Shown: positions 16,334 through 25,303 of the stretch, one piece after another | How positions within the stretch are numbered: the first letter of the stretch is position 1 | Layout of the letters: every line of letters starts with the position of its first letter | DNA from: Loki-b32 sp048941605 | GTDB taxonomy: Archaea > Asgardarchaeota > Lokiarchaeia > Sigyniarchaeales > SOKP01 | Direction: 5' to 3' | DNA length: 59,297 bases | Assembly (NCBI GenBank): GCA_048941605.1 | Contig: JBHLNL010000005.1 | Location: forward strand, 1 to 59,297 | Made by a program: the position numbers and the translations under genes | The notes under the pieces: model-generated | What the model saw: only the letters and a program-made list of their open reading frames with translations | Databases searched by the model: none | What the model was told of the DNA's origin: nothing

Positions 16334-16723
16334 ATGTCAGATTTAACCCCAGATGAAGCGCATGCGCTTTCGAACTTCCTTGGTAGTATAACAGAATATA
16401 GCGAATTGGAAGCACTCGCATTAATTACACGAGAAGGATTAAGATTAGCTTTCAGTGCTATTCCAGGATATAATATGGATCCTGACCTCTTCTCTAGCTT
16501 GAGTGCTGTTGTTGTTCAGTCAGGAACCGATGCAATTGCTGCTCTAGGTTTCACTAATATGCTTGAGGTTGTTTTACGCGGCGATAATGGGTTTATAATT
16601 CTAAGTGCTGCTGGTCGATTTTTTCTAATGGGAGCATCAAGACAAACCGCAGATTTGGGGAAAGTTGTTAAAATCTTCAGATATTATGCAGGAGAAATTA
16701 ATAAGCGTTATCCTTTGACATGA
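16334..16723 (+). CDS. Roadblock/LC7 domain protein
   Basis: The product has 129 residues, a single roadblock/LC7 fold: helix (ALSNFLGSITEYSELEALAL), strand with EGLRLAF, long helix (SSLSAVVVQSGTDAIAALG), then strands EVVLRGDNGFIILSAAG and FFLMGAS. Roadblock proteins partner small GTPases (MglB with MglA; Ragulator and dynein light chains in eukaryotes). It lacks an adjacent GTPase gene. It follows the gelsolin-like gene and precedes the vWA/polyproline gene, so it may be a dimeric scaffold within that module. Confidence 0.88.
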   Translation: MSDLTPDEAHALSNFLGSITEYSELEALALITREGLRLAFSAIPGYNMDPDLFSSLSAVVVQSGTDAIAALGFTNMLEVVLRGDNGFIILSAAGRFFLMGASRQTADLGKVVKIFRYYAGEINKRYPLT

Positions 16724-17043
16724 ATAACCTAAGGATAAGAAAGTCAGATAAAAATAATCACTATTTTTTTTATAGAAAGCTTTTTTTCATTATATTTATG
16801 AAATTCTTCCCTTTATGTTTTTATTCCAATATTTCATCAATTTAATTTTTTTCCCAAATCGAATATTATTGTTAAATTTTAATATTAAGATATTTATGTT
16901 TATAATAATATCAAATCTAGATCAATATCTTATACTGATATTAAGTTGTTATTTATTAGTAAAGTAAATATGTGTTGATAGAAATTTTAAGGTTTATCAC
17001 TTATAATATATTAAAAAACTTGAAAAAATTTTAAATCATAATT
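16724..17043 (+). other. Intergenic stretch upstream of the vWA gene
   Basis: 320 AT-rich bases without a coding frame. TATA-like elements such as TATAATATATTAAAAAA (about 17000-17017) near the next start could serve as its promoter. No RNA gene is seen. Confidence 0.5.
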
Positions 17044-19170
17044 ATGTCAGAAAAAGAAATAAAACTCTTCGTGGATGCCAATAATGAAATAACAGATAAA
17101 GTTATTATTTGCCAATCAAATGCAAGTAAACTAGGAGTAAAGAACGGAGCTACTGTAGAAATTTTAAATCTTGATAATAATTTGAAAAAAATTGCATTCG
17201 TAGAAATCTCTGATTCAGTGCTAGATTTTGCTGGTCAGTTTTCGAAAAATCTATTAGATGATTTGCAATTTTCAGGTGTTGAATTAACTGTCCGCCCTGC
17301 CAGTTCTGCTGCAACACTTACACCCACTCTAAAAATTCCAAAAGTTCCTGCATCACAACCGGTTTCTAGCCCAATATCAAAACCAACACCTGCACCTGAA
17401 TCTTCTTTATCTCCATTACCATCCCCTCCCCCCTCACCTGCACCTCAACCTATTCCTACACCTCAGCCTTCATTGACTCCTCCTCCTACACCAACACCTC
17501 AACCTACTCCTGCACCTCAACCCTCATTGTCTCCTTTACCTTCGCGACCTCCACCGCCAATGGAAATACCACAACCAGGTATAAGTCAATACGGTGCAGA
17601 AACAATGGCACCTGTAGAGCCATATCCCAATAAAATTGACGTAAAGATGCTTCAAAGTCAAAAAAATGGAATCATTCTCACTCCTACAATTAATGACGGT
17701 ATAGAAGGCGGTAGAGTACAGCTAAATCCTAGCATTATTCAACAGCTTGGACTTGGACAGGGAATGTTAATAGCCTGGGAAGATCCTTTAACAAGATCTA
17801 TGGGTTCAGCAAGAATAGATCAAGTAAATATTGGAATGAATGAAATTAAGATGAGTATGGACACCTATGAAGATACAAATATTCAGGCACAACAAATTGT
17901 CATATATTCTACTGAACCTCCAATACAAAAGACTTCTGAATTAATATTAGAAGTTCATTCTCAACCAAATTTAATGGGATATGCCTTAGTGAGCCCAAGA
18001 ACGCAATATTCTCTTTCAATTCAGACAGATGATATTCTTGCTTTTGAAGACGAGCTTACTGGGGCCATGGGTGCTGGAAAAGTAGAAGTTTCAGAGGAGA
18101 CTCCTGATAATGCAATAGTTATAGATAGTGAAATTTTAGAAGCATCGGGTATCGGTAGTTTTGAAGTTAAAGTGTCTAAAAATCAAAGAACAATTATCCC
18201 ATTACAAAGCATTTCATTAGGTATTTCACCTATCTCTGGAGAAAATATGTGGGAAATCATCAGTACCGCTCGAGAAAATGTTGATTCAATGAAAGGTTGG
18301 ATATCAAATTATATTATTTTCAAAGGGATAAAGCTACGATGGTCTGCAGTTAATATTGCTTGTTCAATCCTTGATACAGTTCCTGATTTAACAGGGGACA
18401 TATTTGCGAGAGTAAGTCCAAATACGACCTTATCCTTAAGTCCAGTAGGGTTAATTCCGTTTAATGCTATTCTAATTATTGATATTAGCCGTTCAATGAT
18501 GGCAAGGGACGTCCTTGTCATAAACATTGCTCCTGCTATTGAGGGAATAAAAGCTGCAATGGAATCTCGAGAAATTCAAGAATTTCTAAAACACTTTAAA
18601 GATGGAATAAATATACCTCGAAGGATATCGGCAGCATTTGCGGCGGTTCTCTTCTTAAGTGAAAAAGTTGGGAGAGGTTTTGGGGAAAAAGTTTCAGTAA
18701 TAAGATTTGCTGATGAAGCACAAATATTACCTTTTGGTGGCAGTTATTATATGGATTCTGCTAGCGGTAAGAAAGGTGTGCTTGAGGATGCTGCTCGTAT
18801 GATCGTTGATCGAATAGGAAACTCTTACGGACAAGCTACAAATATGGGTTCTGCGATGGTTCAAGCTCATAATGTTTTGAATGAATTCCAAAAGATAAGT
18901 CCAGACCAACCAACGATGATTGTCATTTTAACGGATGGTGTTCCTACTGATGGCGATGCTTTCTTCAATGAGATTAAAAAGTTAGCTGATAATCCGAACG
19001 TCGTTGCTTATATTGTAGGTTTAGGTAATCCTGATGACGCACTGATGGCACGTGCAGCAGCCTTATGTGGTGGTGAATACTTCAAACCTGAGGATGCTGG
19101 TGAACTTTTAATTTGGTATTCCAAACGAGCTAGAGATTTAACAGTTAAGCTAAAAGCTCATAAGGAATAA
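17044..19170 (+). CDS. vWA protein with beta-barrel modules and polyproline segment
   Basis: The product has 708 residues. Residues 1-88 resemble a CDC48-N/double-psi barrel-like module (LGVKNGATVEI...VELTVRP). Residues about 97-180 are a Pro/Ser/Thr-rich segment with repeated PxPQP steps and a closing RPPPPME. Two further barrel-like modules lie at about 200-290 and 300-385. A vWA domain occupies about 473-690 with a full MIDAS: DISRSM, the T in GQATNMGS, and TDGVPTDGD. The vWA carries an extra 60-residue helical insertion after its first strand. It is predicted to be cytosolic, with no signal peptide. vWA domains mediate metal-dependent protein binding; polyproline is a profilin/SH3-type ligand. 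The role is unknown. Confidence 0.8.
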   Translation: MSEKEIKLFVDANNEITDKVIICQSNASKLGVKNGATVEILNLDNNLKKIAFVEISDSVLDFAGQFSKNLLDDLQFSGVELTVRPASSAATLTPTLKIPKVPASQPVSSPISKPTPAPESSLSPLPSPPPSPAPQPIPTPQPSLTPPPTPTPQPTPAPQPSLSPLPSRPPPPMEIPQPGISQYGAETMAPVEPYPNKIDVKMLQSQKNGIILTPTINDGIEGGRVQLNPSIIQQLGLGQGMLIAWEDPLTRSMGSARIDQVNIGMNEIKMSMDTYEDTNIQAQQIVIYSTEPPIQKTSELILEVHSQPNLMGYALVSPRTQYSLSIQTDDILAFEDELTGAMGAGKVEVSEETPDNAIVIDSEILEASGIGSFEVKVSKNQRTIIPLQSISLGISPISGENMWEIISTARENVDSMKGWISNYIIFKGIKLRWSAVNIACSILDTVPDLTGDIFARVSPNTTLSLSPVGLIPFNAILIIDISRSMMARDVLVINIAPAIEGIKAAMESREIQEFLKHFKDGINIPRRISAAFAAVLFLSEKVGRGFGEKVSVIRFADEAQILPFGGSYYMDSASGKKGVLEDAARMIVDRIGNSYGQATNMGSAMVQAHNVLNEFQKISPDQPTMIVILTDGVPTDGDAFFNEIKKLADNPNVVAYIVGLGNPDDALMARAAALCGGEYFKPEDAGELLIWYSKRARDLTVKLKAHKE

Positions 19171-19442
19171 TATGTTAAGATGTTGTAACATCCATTTTTA
19201 TTTACTTTTTAGTATATTTTCATAGTTGAGATATTACTCAGAAAAATTAGTTGTATTACAAAACTTGATTCAATTCATGTTATATATATTATATTCTAGT
19301 TCATTAGGATTACATCAAAGTTATTAATAATAATTTTGATAATAATAATAAGAAAAATATAACCACGAATTATAGTTAGAAATTTATAGCAGTAAAACGA
19401 AGATAATTATAATTATAAATTTAATAATTCCAATGATTAAAT

Positions 19443-19844
19443 TTGAAAGACGTTAAAATAATTTCAATTGATAACCGTGGACGAATAGTATTACCCCTTG
19501 TCACAAGAAAGAATTTAGGGTTAACCACCAATTCTCAGCTTATGTTAGTAAGCGATTCAGAAACAAAAGAGATTAGGATTACACCTATTGGATTAAGGGA
19601 CGAAAGTAGTCTTATAAAAGTAAGAGTAATAATGAAAGATGTCCCCGGCGCATTAGCAAAAATACTCGATATTTTTGCTGAAGAATCTCTTAGTCTAGTG
19701 TACAGTGAAGCCGTTATTGTTGAAAAAGATAAAACCGCAGTTTGGACAGCAATATCAGAAAATCCTCATGATGTGGATAGGTTGACAAAGATTTTAAAAG
19801 AAAGGGGAGAAGCATTAGAAGTTACTCTTTCTTCTATAGATTAA
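19443..19844 (+). CDS. AbrB-like plus ACT domain protein
   Basis: The product has 133 residues. The N-terminal swapped-hairpin AbrB/SpoVT motif (about 5-47) is IISIDNRGRIVLPLVTRKNLG followed by the second strand with EIRITPI. The C-terminal ACT domain (about 56-130) begins LIKVRVIMKDVPGALAKI. AbrB domains usually bind DNA as dimers, and ACT domains bind small ligands or mediate dimerisation. This could be a ligand-responsive regulator of the surrounding block, although archaeal AbrB domains can also serve in protein assembly. Start is TTG. Confidence 0.78.
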   Translation: MKDVKIISIDNRGRIVLPLVTRKNLGLTTNSQLMLVSDSETKEIRITPIGLRDESSLIKVRVIMKDVPGALAKILDIFAEESLSLVYSEAVIVEKDKTAVWTAISENPHDVDRLTKILKERGEALEVTLSSID

Positions 19845-19889
19845 TAATTCAATCATAATAAAAAGAAATTAATTTTAAAAAAGGTATTT

Positions 19890-20690
19890 TTGGTGGCAAA
19901 AAAGAAAAAAAAAGAAAAAAGGAAAAAATTACAGGATACAGAGGAGGGGAAAGAGCAAATCCCTGAATATTCATTAGATACAGCGTTACACTCTGCAAAA
20001 TCAACAGAGACTACATTGCAAACACTATTAAAAGGTGTTTCAGAAGGCCAAGGATTTGTTAAATCTCAAAAAGAAGGAGATGTGAAAATTACACCACAGT
20101 TATCCCATGAATCGCGTAGTAGGATTGCTGAAGCATATGTCTTAGAAGATGTTCCGTTAGTACAACGAACTAAGGATGAAAAAAAGGAGAGAACAAAATT
20201 AGTTACAGAAGTTAGTGAGAAAGCAGAGCCAATTGCACCAAAAGACCAACCGGAAATCAGTCCATCCTCGCAAGTTCAACCTGCTCCTCCTCCAACCATA
20301 GCAGAGCCCTCATTTGTTAAACAAAAGAATATTTATCTAAAATTAACAGAATTTTTTGAAGGTTTACTCTCGAGTTATAATGAGAATTATGATCGGTGGG
20401 AAATGTCAATTTCAAATATTCTGGGTATATTACGGAAGATGAGGAAAATCACTAAGAAAAATACAGAGGATTTAGTGGGGAATATCTCTGGAATATATGA
20501 AAAAATTCAAGCAGACTTAGAACAATTTAAAGTTAAACGTGATGAAATTGAAAAAGTTGCTGAAGTTGATATTGAATCGATGTCTGGTGAATTTAAAAGA
20601 GTTTTAGGATTACTTGAACTACAAGTCAAAGAATATCAACTAAAGCGAATTACAGATGAATTTATTCATGAAATTAAATATCTTCAATAG
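19890..20690 (+). CDS. Basic/disordered coiled-coil protein
   Basis: The product has 266 residues. A Lys-rich N-terminus (about 1-16) leads into a long polar low-complexity region (to about 145) with a Pro-rich piece PAPPPTIAEP. A helical C-terminal part (about 150-266) has heptad spacing and ends in KEYQLKRITDEFIHEIKYLQ. No enzyme motif is seen. It sits 45 bases after the AbrB-ACT gene and 57 bases before the actin homologue, all on one strand, so it is likely part of the same unit, perhaps as an assembly adaptor. The start could be TTG 19890 or the next codon GTG. Confidence 0.68.
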   Translation: MVAKKKKKEKRKKLQDTEEGKEQIPEYSLDTALHSAKSTETTLQTLLKGVSEGQGFVKSQKEGDVKITPQLSHESRSRIAEAYVLEDVPLVQRTKDEKKERTKLVTEVSEKAEPIAPKDQPEISPSSQVQPAPPPTIAEPSFVKQKNIYLKLTEFFEGLLSSYNENYDRWEMSISNILGILRKMRKITKKNTEDLVGNISGIYEKIQADLEQFKVKRDEIEKVAEVDIESMSGEFKRVLGLLELQVKEYQLKRITDEFIHEIKYLQ

Positions 20691-20747
20691 CTGGTTTATT
20701 TTCAACATTGAGAAGAAAATATAAACATATATATTTAACAATTTACT

Positions 20748-21950
20748 ATGTCGGCTGAAGAAAAAAGTCAGTTGCGTCCACTTATTATTGATATTGGGAG
20801 TAGAAATTTTCGATTAGGTTGGGCGGGAGATGATTTTCCAGATATCATTACTCCAAGTGTTTATGTTGATAAAACTGATTATATATTTGCTTCAGATGTA
20901 ATTGATGGTCTTGAAGATATCTATATTACTGAAAAAGATACGGATAACCATTTATTTGGAGATGAAGCTCTAAAATACTCAAACATATTAAGACTTCATG
21001 AATTTAAAAAAGAATCAAACTATCCCATTTTTACGAAATTCTTTTATTATTACTATAAACAATTAAACATTACTGAGGAAAATCAATTTAAACAACCCAT
21101 TATTATAATAACTCCCTTTTTTATATCAGAATTAGAAAAAACAAAGTTAACAGATATATTTTTCAATGTATTTGATTTTCCTTCTCTTCTTTTTTTATCA
21201 GAAAATCAAGGAATACTAAGCACCCTAAGAAAATCTAGTGGTGTCGTAGTGAATATAGGTGAAGTAAACACCAATATCACAACATTTTTACATGGATTTT
21301 CGAACACTATGGCAAGGGATACTTACCCCATATCTGGTAAGGACCTTACTGCTTATCTATTGAATTTATTATTAACAAAAAAAGGTTCTGGGAAAACAGT
21401 TTATCTTGATAAAGTGATTGCAAAAGAGATCAAAGATAAATTGTCTTTATGTGTTTTAGATCCTGATGGAGAAATAAAAAGAATTAAAGATGGATTAACT
21501 AAGTATAATAGAACAGTTGATTTACCAGATGGTACATCTTTATATATTAATTCAGAAAGATTCTTGCTTATTGAACCATTATTTAATCCTTTATTAATTC
21601 ACATTGATTATATTGGGCTAGCTGAGGCAATATCAAAAGTTGTGCGATTTTGGGATCGTGAAAACTGGGAAGATTTATTACCAAATATTATCCTCGCAGG
21701 AGGAAGTAGCCTTATCCCTGGTTTAGATCAAAGATTAAAAATTGAAATCTCAAAATTTTTTTCAGAGAAACTAAAAGATAAAATCAATGTAATTGCTGTT
21801 TCTGGAAGAGAAAATATTGGTTGGATCGGATCCTCGGTTTTATGGGCTCAAAATAAGTTGCAAAAGGGATGGATTCAAAATCCCAATCAGGAGGCAGCTG
21901 AACAAGATCAAAATATTGAATTTAAAAATCAAATTAATATGAATGGATAA
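20748..21950 (+). CDS. Divergent actin-related protein
   Basis: The product has 400 residues, near actin length. Actin landmarks in order are phosphate-1 loop IDIGSRNFRLGWAGDDFPDIITPS (positions 14-37, shown here in part), a hinge segment with QGILSTL aligning with actin Gln137, and phosphate-2 VVVNIGEVNTNIT. The DGTSLYINSERF segment, adenosine motif ILAGGSSLIPGLDQRL and C-terminal WIGSSVLWAQNKLQKGWI follow. In phosphate-2, actin Asp154 aligns with Asn, Asp157 with Glu and His161 with Asn, so ATP hydrolysis may be weak or lost while nucleotide binding could remain. It is not a canonical lokiactin. It overlaps the next gene by 8 bases, a sign of coupled translation. Confidence 0.85.
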   Translation: MSAEEKSQLRPLIIDIGSRNFRLGWAGDDFPDIITPSVYVDKTDYIFASDVIDGLEDIYITEKDTDNHLFGDEALKYSNILRLHEFKKESNYPIFTKFFYYYYKQLNITEENQFKQPIIIITPFFISELEKTKLTDIFFNVFDFPSLLFLSENQGILSTLRKSSGVVVNIGEVNTNITTFLHGFSNTMARDTYPISGKDLTAYLLNLLLTKKGSGKTVYLDKVIAKEIKDKLSLCVLDPDGEIKRIKDGLTKYNRTVDLPDGTSLYINSERFLLIEPLFNPLLIHIDYIGLAEAISKVVRFWDRENWEDLLPNIILAGGSSLIPGLDQRLKIEISKFFSEKLKDKINVIAVSGRENIGWIGSSVLWAQNKLQKGWIQNPNQEAAEQDQNIEFKNQINMNG

Positions 21951-24558
21951 GAGAGGGAAAAATCTCATGTCTGTTAGCATTGATTTAAAACAAGAATTCT
22001 TGACAAATTTTCAAGATAAGATTATAACAGCTAGAAAATTGTTATTTGCTGCTAATCATAAATGGGCTTCAAAATTACTTGATAATTTAGGACTTGAGAT
22101 AGATAGATGTGATTGGTTAGATGTTCAGAAAAAACATCAACTAATTATGATAATATCTAATTCTTGGTGGATGTATTTAAATTCCCTAGTAAAACTTAAA
22201 GAAGGGAAAGTTGAGATTGATTTAATTAGGTATATTGATGCTTATAAGAGATTTTTTTCATTTTTATCTAAATTACAAGATTTCTATTTATTCAATAATT
22301 TTGGGACAAATCTTCTACAGAAATTTGTAAAAATGGAAGAAATATCCCAAAAGGGCATAACTAAATTCATTAATTCATTTTCAGCTAAATTACATGAAAG
22401 AGAGGATTTCCAGAGATTATTGGAAATGCAAATATTACAAACCTATTTGAGAAAATCAGTAGCGCCATCTGAATATTTTAATTTAAGCTTAGAGAGATTT
22501 GGGAAGTCTATATTTAGTATAGAGCCATCTAAGAGGCCATTATTTATTTATATGATATTAGAAAATGTATGCTTAAAATATAAATTAATGGAAGATTCTG
22601 TAGAATTTGTCAGAATGATCAATAAAATTTTGATAAATCGACTTCCAAGTTATTTAAAAAATGAGTTCAGTACTATTAGTAGAATTTCGATAAATGAAAG
22701 GAGTTTTAATACTATTTTAGTCGATCTTGAAGAATTAATTTATTACTTATATAATATTGGTGAATATTCTTGGATCATTATTATGATTCGTAATATTTTC
22801 TTTAAAATCCGAGAATACCAATCATTTGGTGATGCTGTTACATATATTAGGAAATATATAGATTTTTCAATTAACAGAAACCGCTTTGAAATTGCTTTTG
22901 AGATATACGATTTCTTAGAGGATTTATTTATGTATCAGTCAGATTTATCCTATGATAACATTCTAATTGAATTATGGGTCGAAGCTTGTAAAAAATTTGT
23001 TGATATGAAAGAAAAAAAATATCTACTCCAATCACTTGAAAAACTAAATAATCACTTAAAATTTCCTCAAACAGAAACTCAGATCTTTCATTATTTTTAC
23101 ACATGCAATATATTATGGAAATTTAAATCAATGTTTTTTTCTTTAGAACAAAGAGATTTTTGGAGAATGATGTTTTATCGTGCTCTTTTTGAAGAACAGA
23201 ATTATAATATTGCTCAAAAAATACTTCTTTATTTAGATAAAGATTTTAGTAAAAGATTGACGGATCTTAGAAAGCTTTTTACCGAAGCAGAATCAATCAG
23301 GAAAGATATTTATACTCTTGACGAAAAAAAAGATAAAAAGAGTATCTTTCATGAAGGCTTAAGTATTAAACAAATGATTTTAAGAATTAATTCGTATGGG
23401 ATGATCTCATTCAGAATAATTTCTAGTGACAATGAAGTAATCGAAGGGACAATTTCTGATGAATTTTGGAACGATACTCAACTAATTGAGATATATAATG
23501 AACTTTTCTATGAATCTGAATATCGAAAATACTTATTTGATCTCAAGGAATTTGGTGAATTACTATATATCTTTCTCCCAAAATTAATTAGGGATTTCTT
23601 TAAATCATTTAAGATTGAAAGTTTGAACATTATACCCCAGATCTATTTTATTTTAGATAATATGACAATTCCTTTTGATCTTATATATGATAATAATTTT
23701 TTCTTGTTAAAATACTCAAGTGGATATAAAATAGGAGAAATTCCACTTGGGGGTGTTGCTTTTGAAGAGGAATTTTTAAGTGAGAATTCAGTGGATGTAT
23801 CTAATAAGACATATAACATTTTGGTAATTGATGCAATTAATTCTAAAAATCCTTTAAAGTGGAATGAAAAAACCAAGCAAAAAGAATTAATCTTTCCATT
23901 TCAAGCTGGTGCTGAAGAATTAAACTATATAATTAATTTTTTTAATCAAATTGCTGAAATTAACCAGATGGCTACATTAATAGGAGTAAATTCAACAAAA
24001 GATAATGTATTATCTAATTTATCAAGGAACATGTATCAAATTATTGTATTCGTTGGAAATATTTTTTATTCAAAATGGAATCCGAAAAATAGTTTTTTCC
24101 TTACAAATGATAATCAAATTTTAACTTTCAATGAAATTAATCAAATATTAAACCAGAATAATTCAAAAACACAACCGTTGATATTTTTTAATTCACAAGT
24201 TTATGATATTGAAGGCAACAAACTACGAAATACTTTAAGAAATTTTGGAGAAATTGTGGCACAATTTGATTATAATAAAATAATTGGGGTCATTTCAAAA
24301 AACTATCCAATTTTTAATGATGAAACAAAACAAATTATTTCAAATTTCTTTATGAATTTTTTCGATCACAATAGTCAAGGAGTTTCACTTCTAAAGGCAC
24401 GTCAAAAATGTATAGCAACTAAGATGGAAAAACTTGTAGAACAACAGGTTAATGAACCTGATTCACAATCAGGAATAAAACATATTGATTTACGAAGTAG
24501 TTTAGCAATTTCTAGCTATTTACTTTTTGGTAAACCTTGGAAAAAAATTAGATCTTGA
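21943..24558 (+). CDS. Helical-repeat protein with inactive CHAT-like domain
   Basis: The product has 871 residues. About 1-480 is all-helical and TPR-like. The C-terminal 300 residues follow the CHAT protease layout: IPFDLIYDNNFFLLKYSSGY, then AGAEELNYIINFF, ATLIGVNSTKDNVLSNLS, a core strand YQIIVFVGN, LTFNEINQIL, PLIFFNSQVYD, and a final helix QGVSLLKARQKC. In active CHAT proteases the core strand ends in HFAGHG and the next has a Cys (LSAC). Here these read VFVGNI and FNSQ, so both catalytic residues are replaced (His to Asn, Cys to Ser). Starts are possible at 21943 or, better placed after AGAGGG, at 21967. It is coupled to the actin-like gene. Confidence 0.68.
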   Translation: MDKRGKNLMSVSIDLKQEFLTNFQDKIITARKLLFAANHKWASKLLDNLGLEIDRCDWLDVQKKHQLIMIISNSWWMYLNSLVKLKEGKVEIDLIRYIDAYKRFFSFLSKLQDFYLFNNFGTNLLQKFVKMEEISQKGITKFINSFSAKLHEREDFQRLLEMQILQTYLRKSVAPSEYFNLSLERFGKSIFSIEPSKRPLFIYMILENVCLKYKLMEDSVEFVRMINKILINRLPSYLKNEFSTISRISINERSFNTILVDLEELIYYLYNIGEYSWIIIMIRNIFFKIREYQSFGDAVTYIRKYIDFSINRNRFEIAFEIYDFLEDLFMYQSDLSYDNILIELWVEACKKFVDMKEKKYLLQSLEKLNNHLKFPQTETQIFHYFYTCNILWKFKSMFFSLEQRDFWRMMFYRALFEEQNYNIAQKILLYLDKDFSKRLTDLRKLFTEAESIRKDIYTLDEKKDKKSIFHEGLSIKQMILRINSYGMISFRIISSDNEVIEGTISDEFWNDTQLIEIYNELFYESEYRKYLFDLKEFGELLYIFLPKLIRDFFKSFKIESLNIIPQIYFILDNMTIPFDLIYDNNFFLLKYSSGYKIGEIPLGGVAFEEEFLSENSVDVSNKTYNILVIDAINSKNPLKWNEKTKQKELIFPFQAGAEELNYIINFFNQIAEINQMATLIGVNSTKDNVLSNLSRNMYQIIVFVGNIFYSKWNPKNSFFLTNDNQILTFNEINQILNQNNSKTQPLIFFNSQVYDIEGNKLRNTLRNFGEIVAQFDYNKIIGVISKNYPIFNDETKQIISNFFMNFFDHNSQGVSLLKARQKCIATKMEKLVEQQVNEPDSQSGIKHIDLRSSLAISSYLLFGKPWKKIRS

Positions 24559-24654
24559 TTTAAGTTTTTCTAATTCTAAAAAACAATAAATAAAAAATAA
24601 TAATATAAATATAATTTAAATTATTCATTATAAAAAAGAAAAAAGAGTTGATGT

Positions 24655-25200
24655 GTGATAAGCCAAACTGACCGTCTACTTGAATTAAGAATTGAAAATA
24701 AGAAACTACGAGCGCAAATAGCCGATCTAGAAAATAAAATAATGTCACTAGTAGGAATGGTGAATATTGAAACTAGTGGCGGTGCCGAAAAGAAAAATGT
24801 GTTGAATGATCTTTTAATAAATTTAATTAATTCAACTCAAGATCAATTAAATATTGTAACTCCGAGAATAGACAGTTTTTATGCTAATGAGCTTAAAAGA
24901 GTAGTTGAAAGAGGTATTCCAGTTCTCTTGATTACTAATGATCGTAGTGATATCCCTAAAAGTTATATGCCAATTTATGATGAATTAAAAGTTACTCAAG
25001 GGATAAGTGTCATAAATAACCCTAATGTAAAGTATCTATTGATATTTAATACAGAACAAGCAGTTTATGCAGGGGGATCTTTGGATAAAGAGGAGTTATC
25101 AAAATCAATTCTAATTGTCACAAGGATTCAGGAGAAAACTAAATTGAGATTAATAGCCGAAATCTTTTCCTTAATGCTTCCCACATTTATGAGAAAATAA
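24655..25200 (+). CDS. Coiled-coil plus PLD-like domain protein
   Basis: The product has 181 residues with a GTG start. The N-terminal 35 residues form a coiled coil (LLELRIENKKLRAQIADLE). The rest matches the degenerate phospholipase D-like fold found at the C-terminus of TrmB-type regulators: LINSTQDQLNIVTPRIDS, then RGIPVLLITND, NVKYLLIFNTEQAVYAGGS, and a final helix IFSLMLPTF. No HKD motif is present, so no lipase activity is expected; a ligand-binding or scaffold role is likely. The same domain is recognisable in the 887-residue protein at 28748-31411. It ends the plus-strand block. Confidence 0.68.
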   Translation: MISQTDRLLELRIENKKLRAQIADLENKIMSLVGMVNIETSGGAEKKNVLNDLLINLINSTQDQLNIVTPRIDSFYANELKRVVERGIPVLLITNDRSDIPKSYMPIYDELKVTQGISVINNPNVKYLLIFNTEQAVYAGGSLDKEELSKSILIVTRIQEKTKLRLIAEIFSLMLPTFMRK

Positions 25201-25303
25201 AAATCATTCTTTTGGCCTTATATTCATTATAAACACATTTTCTTTTATTTTAACTAAATTTAAGCATCAAATTTTTTGATAACACATCATTCATAAAAAA
25301 AAT

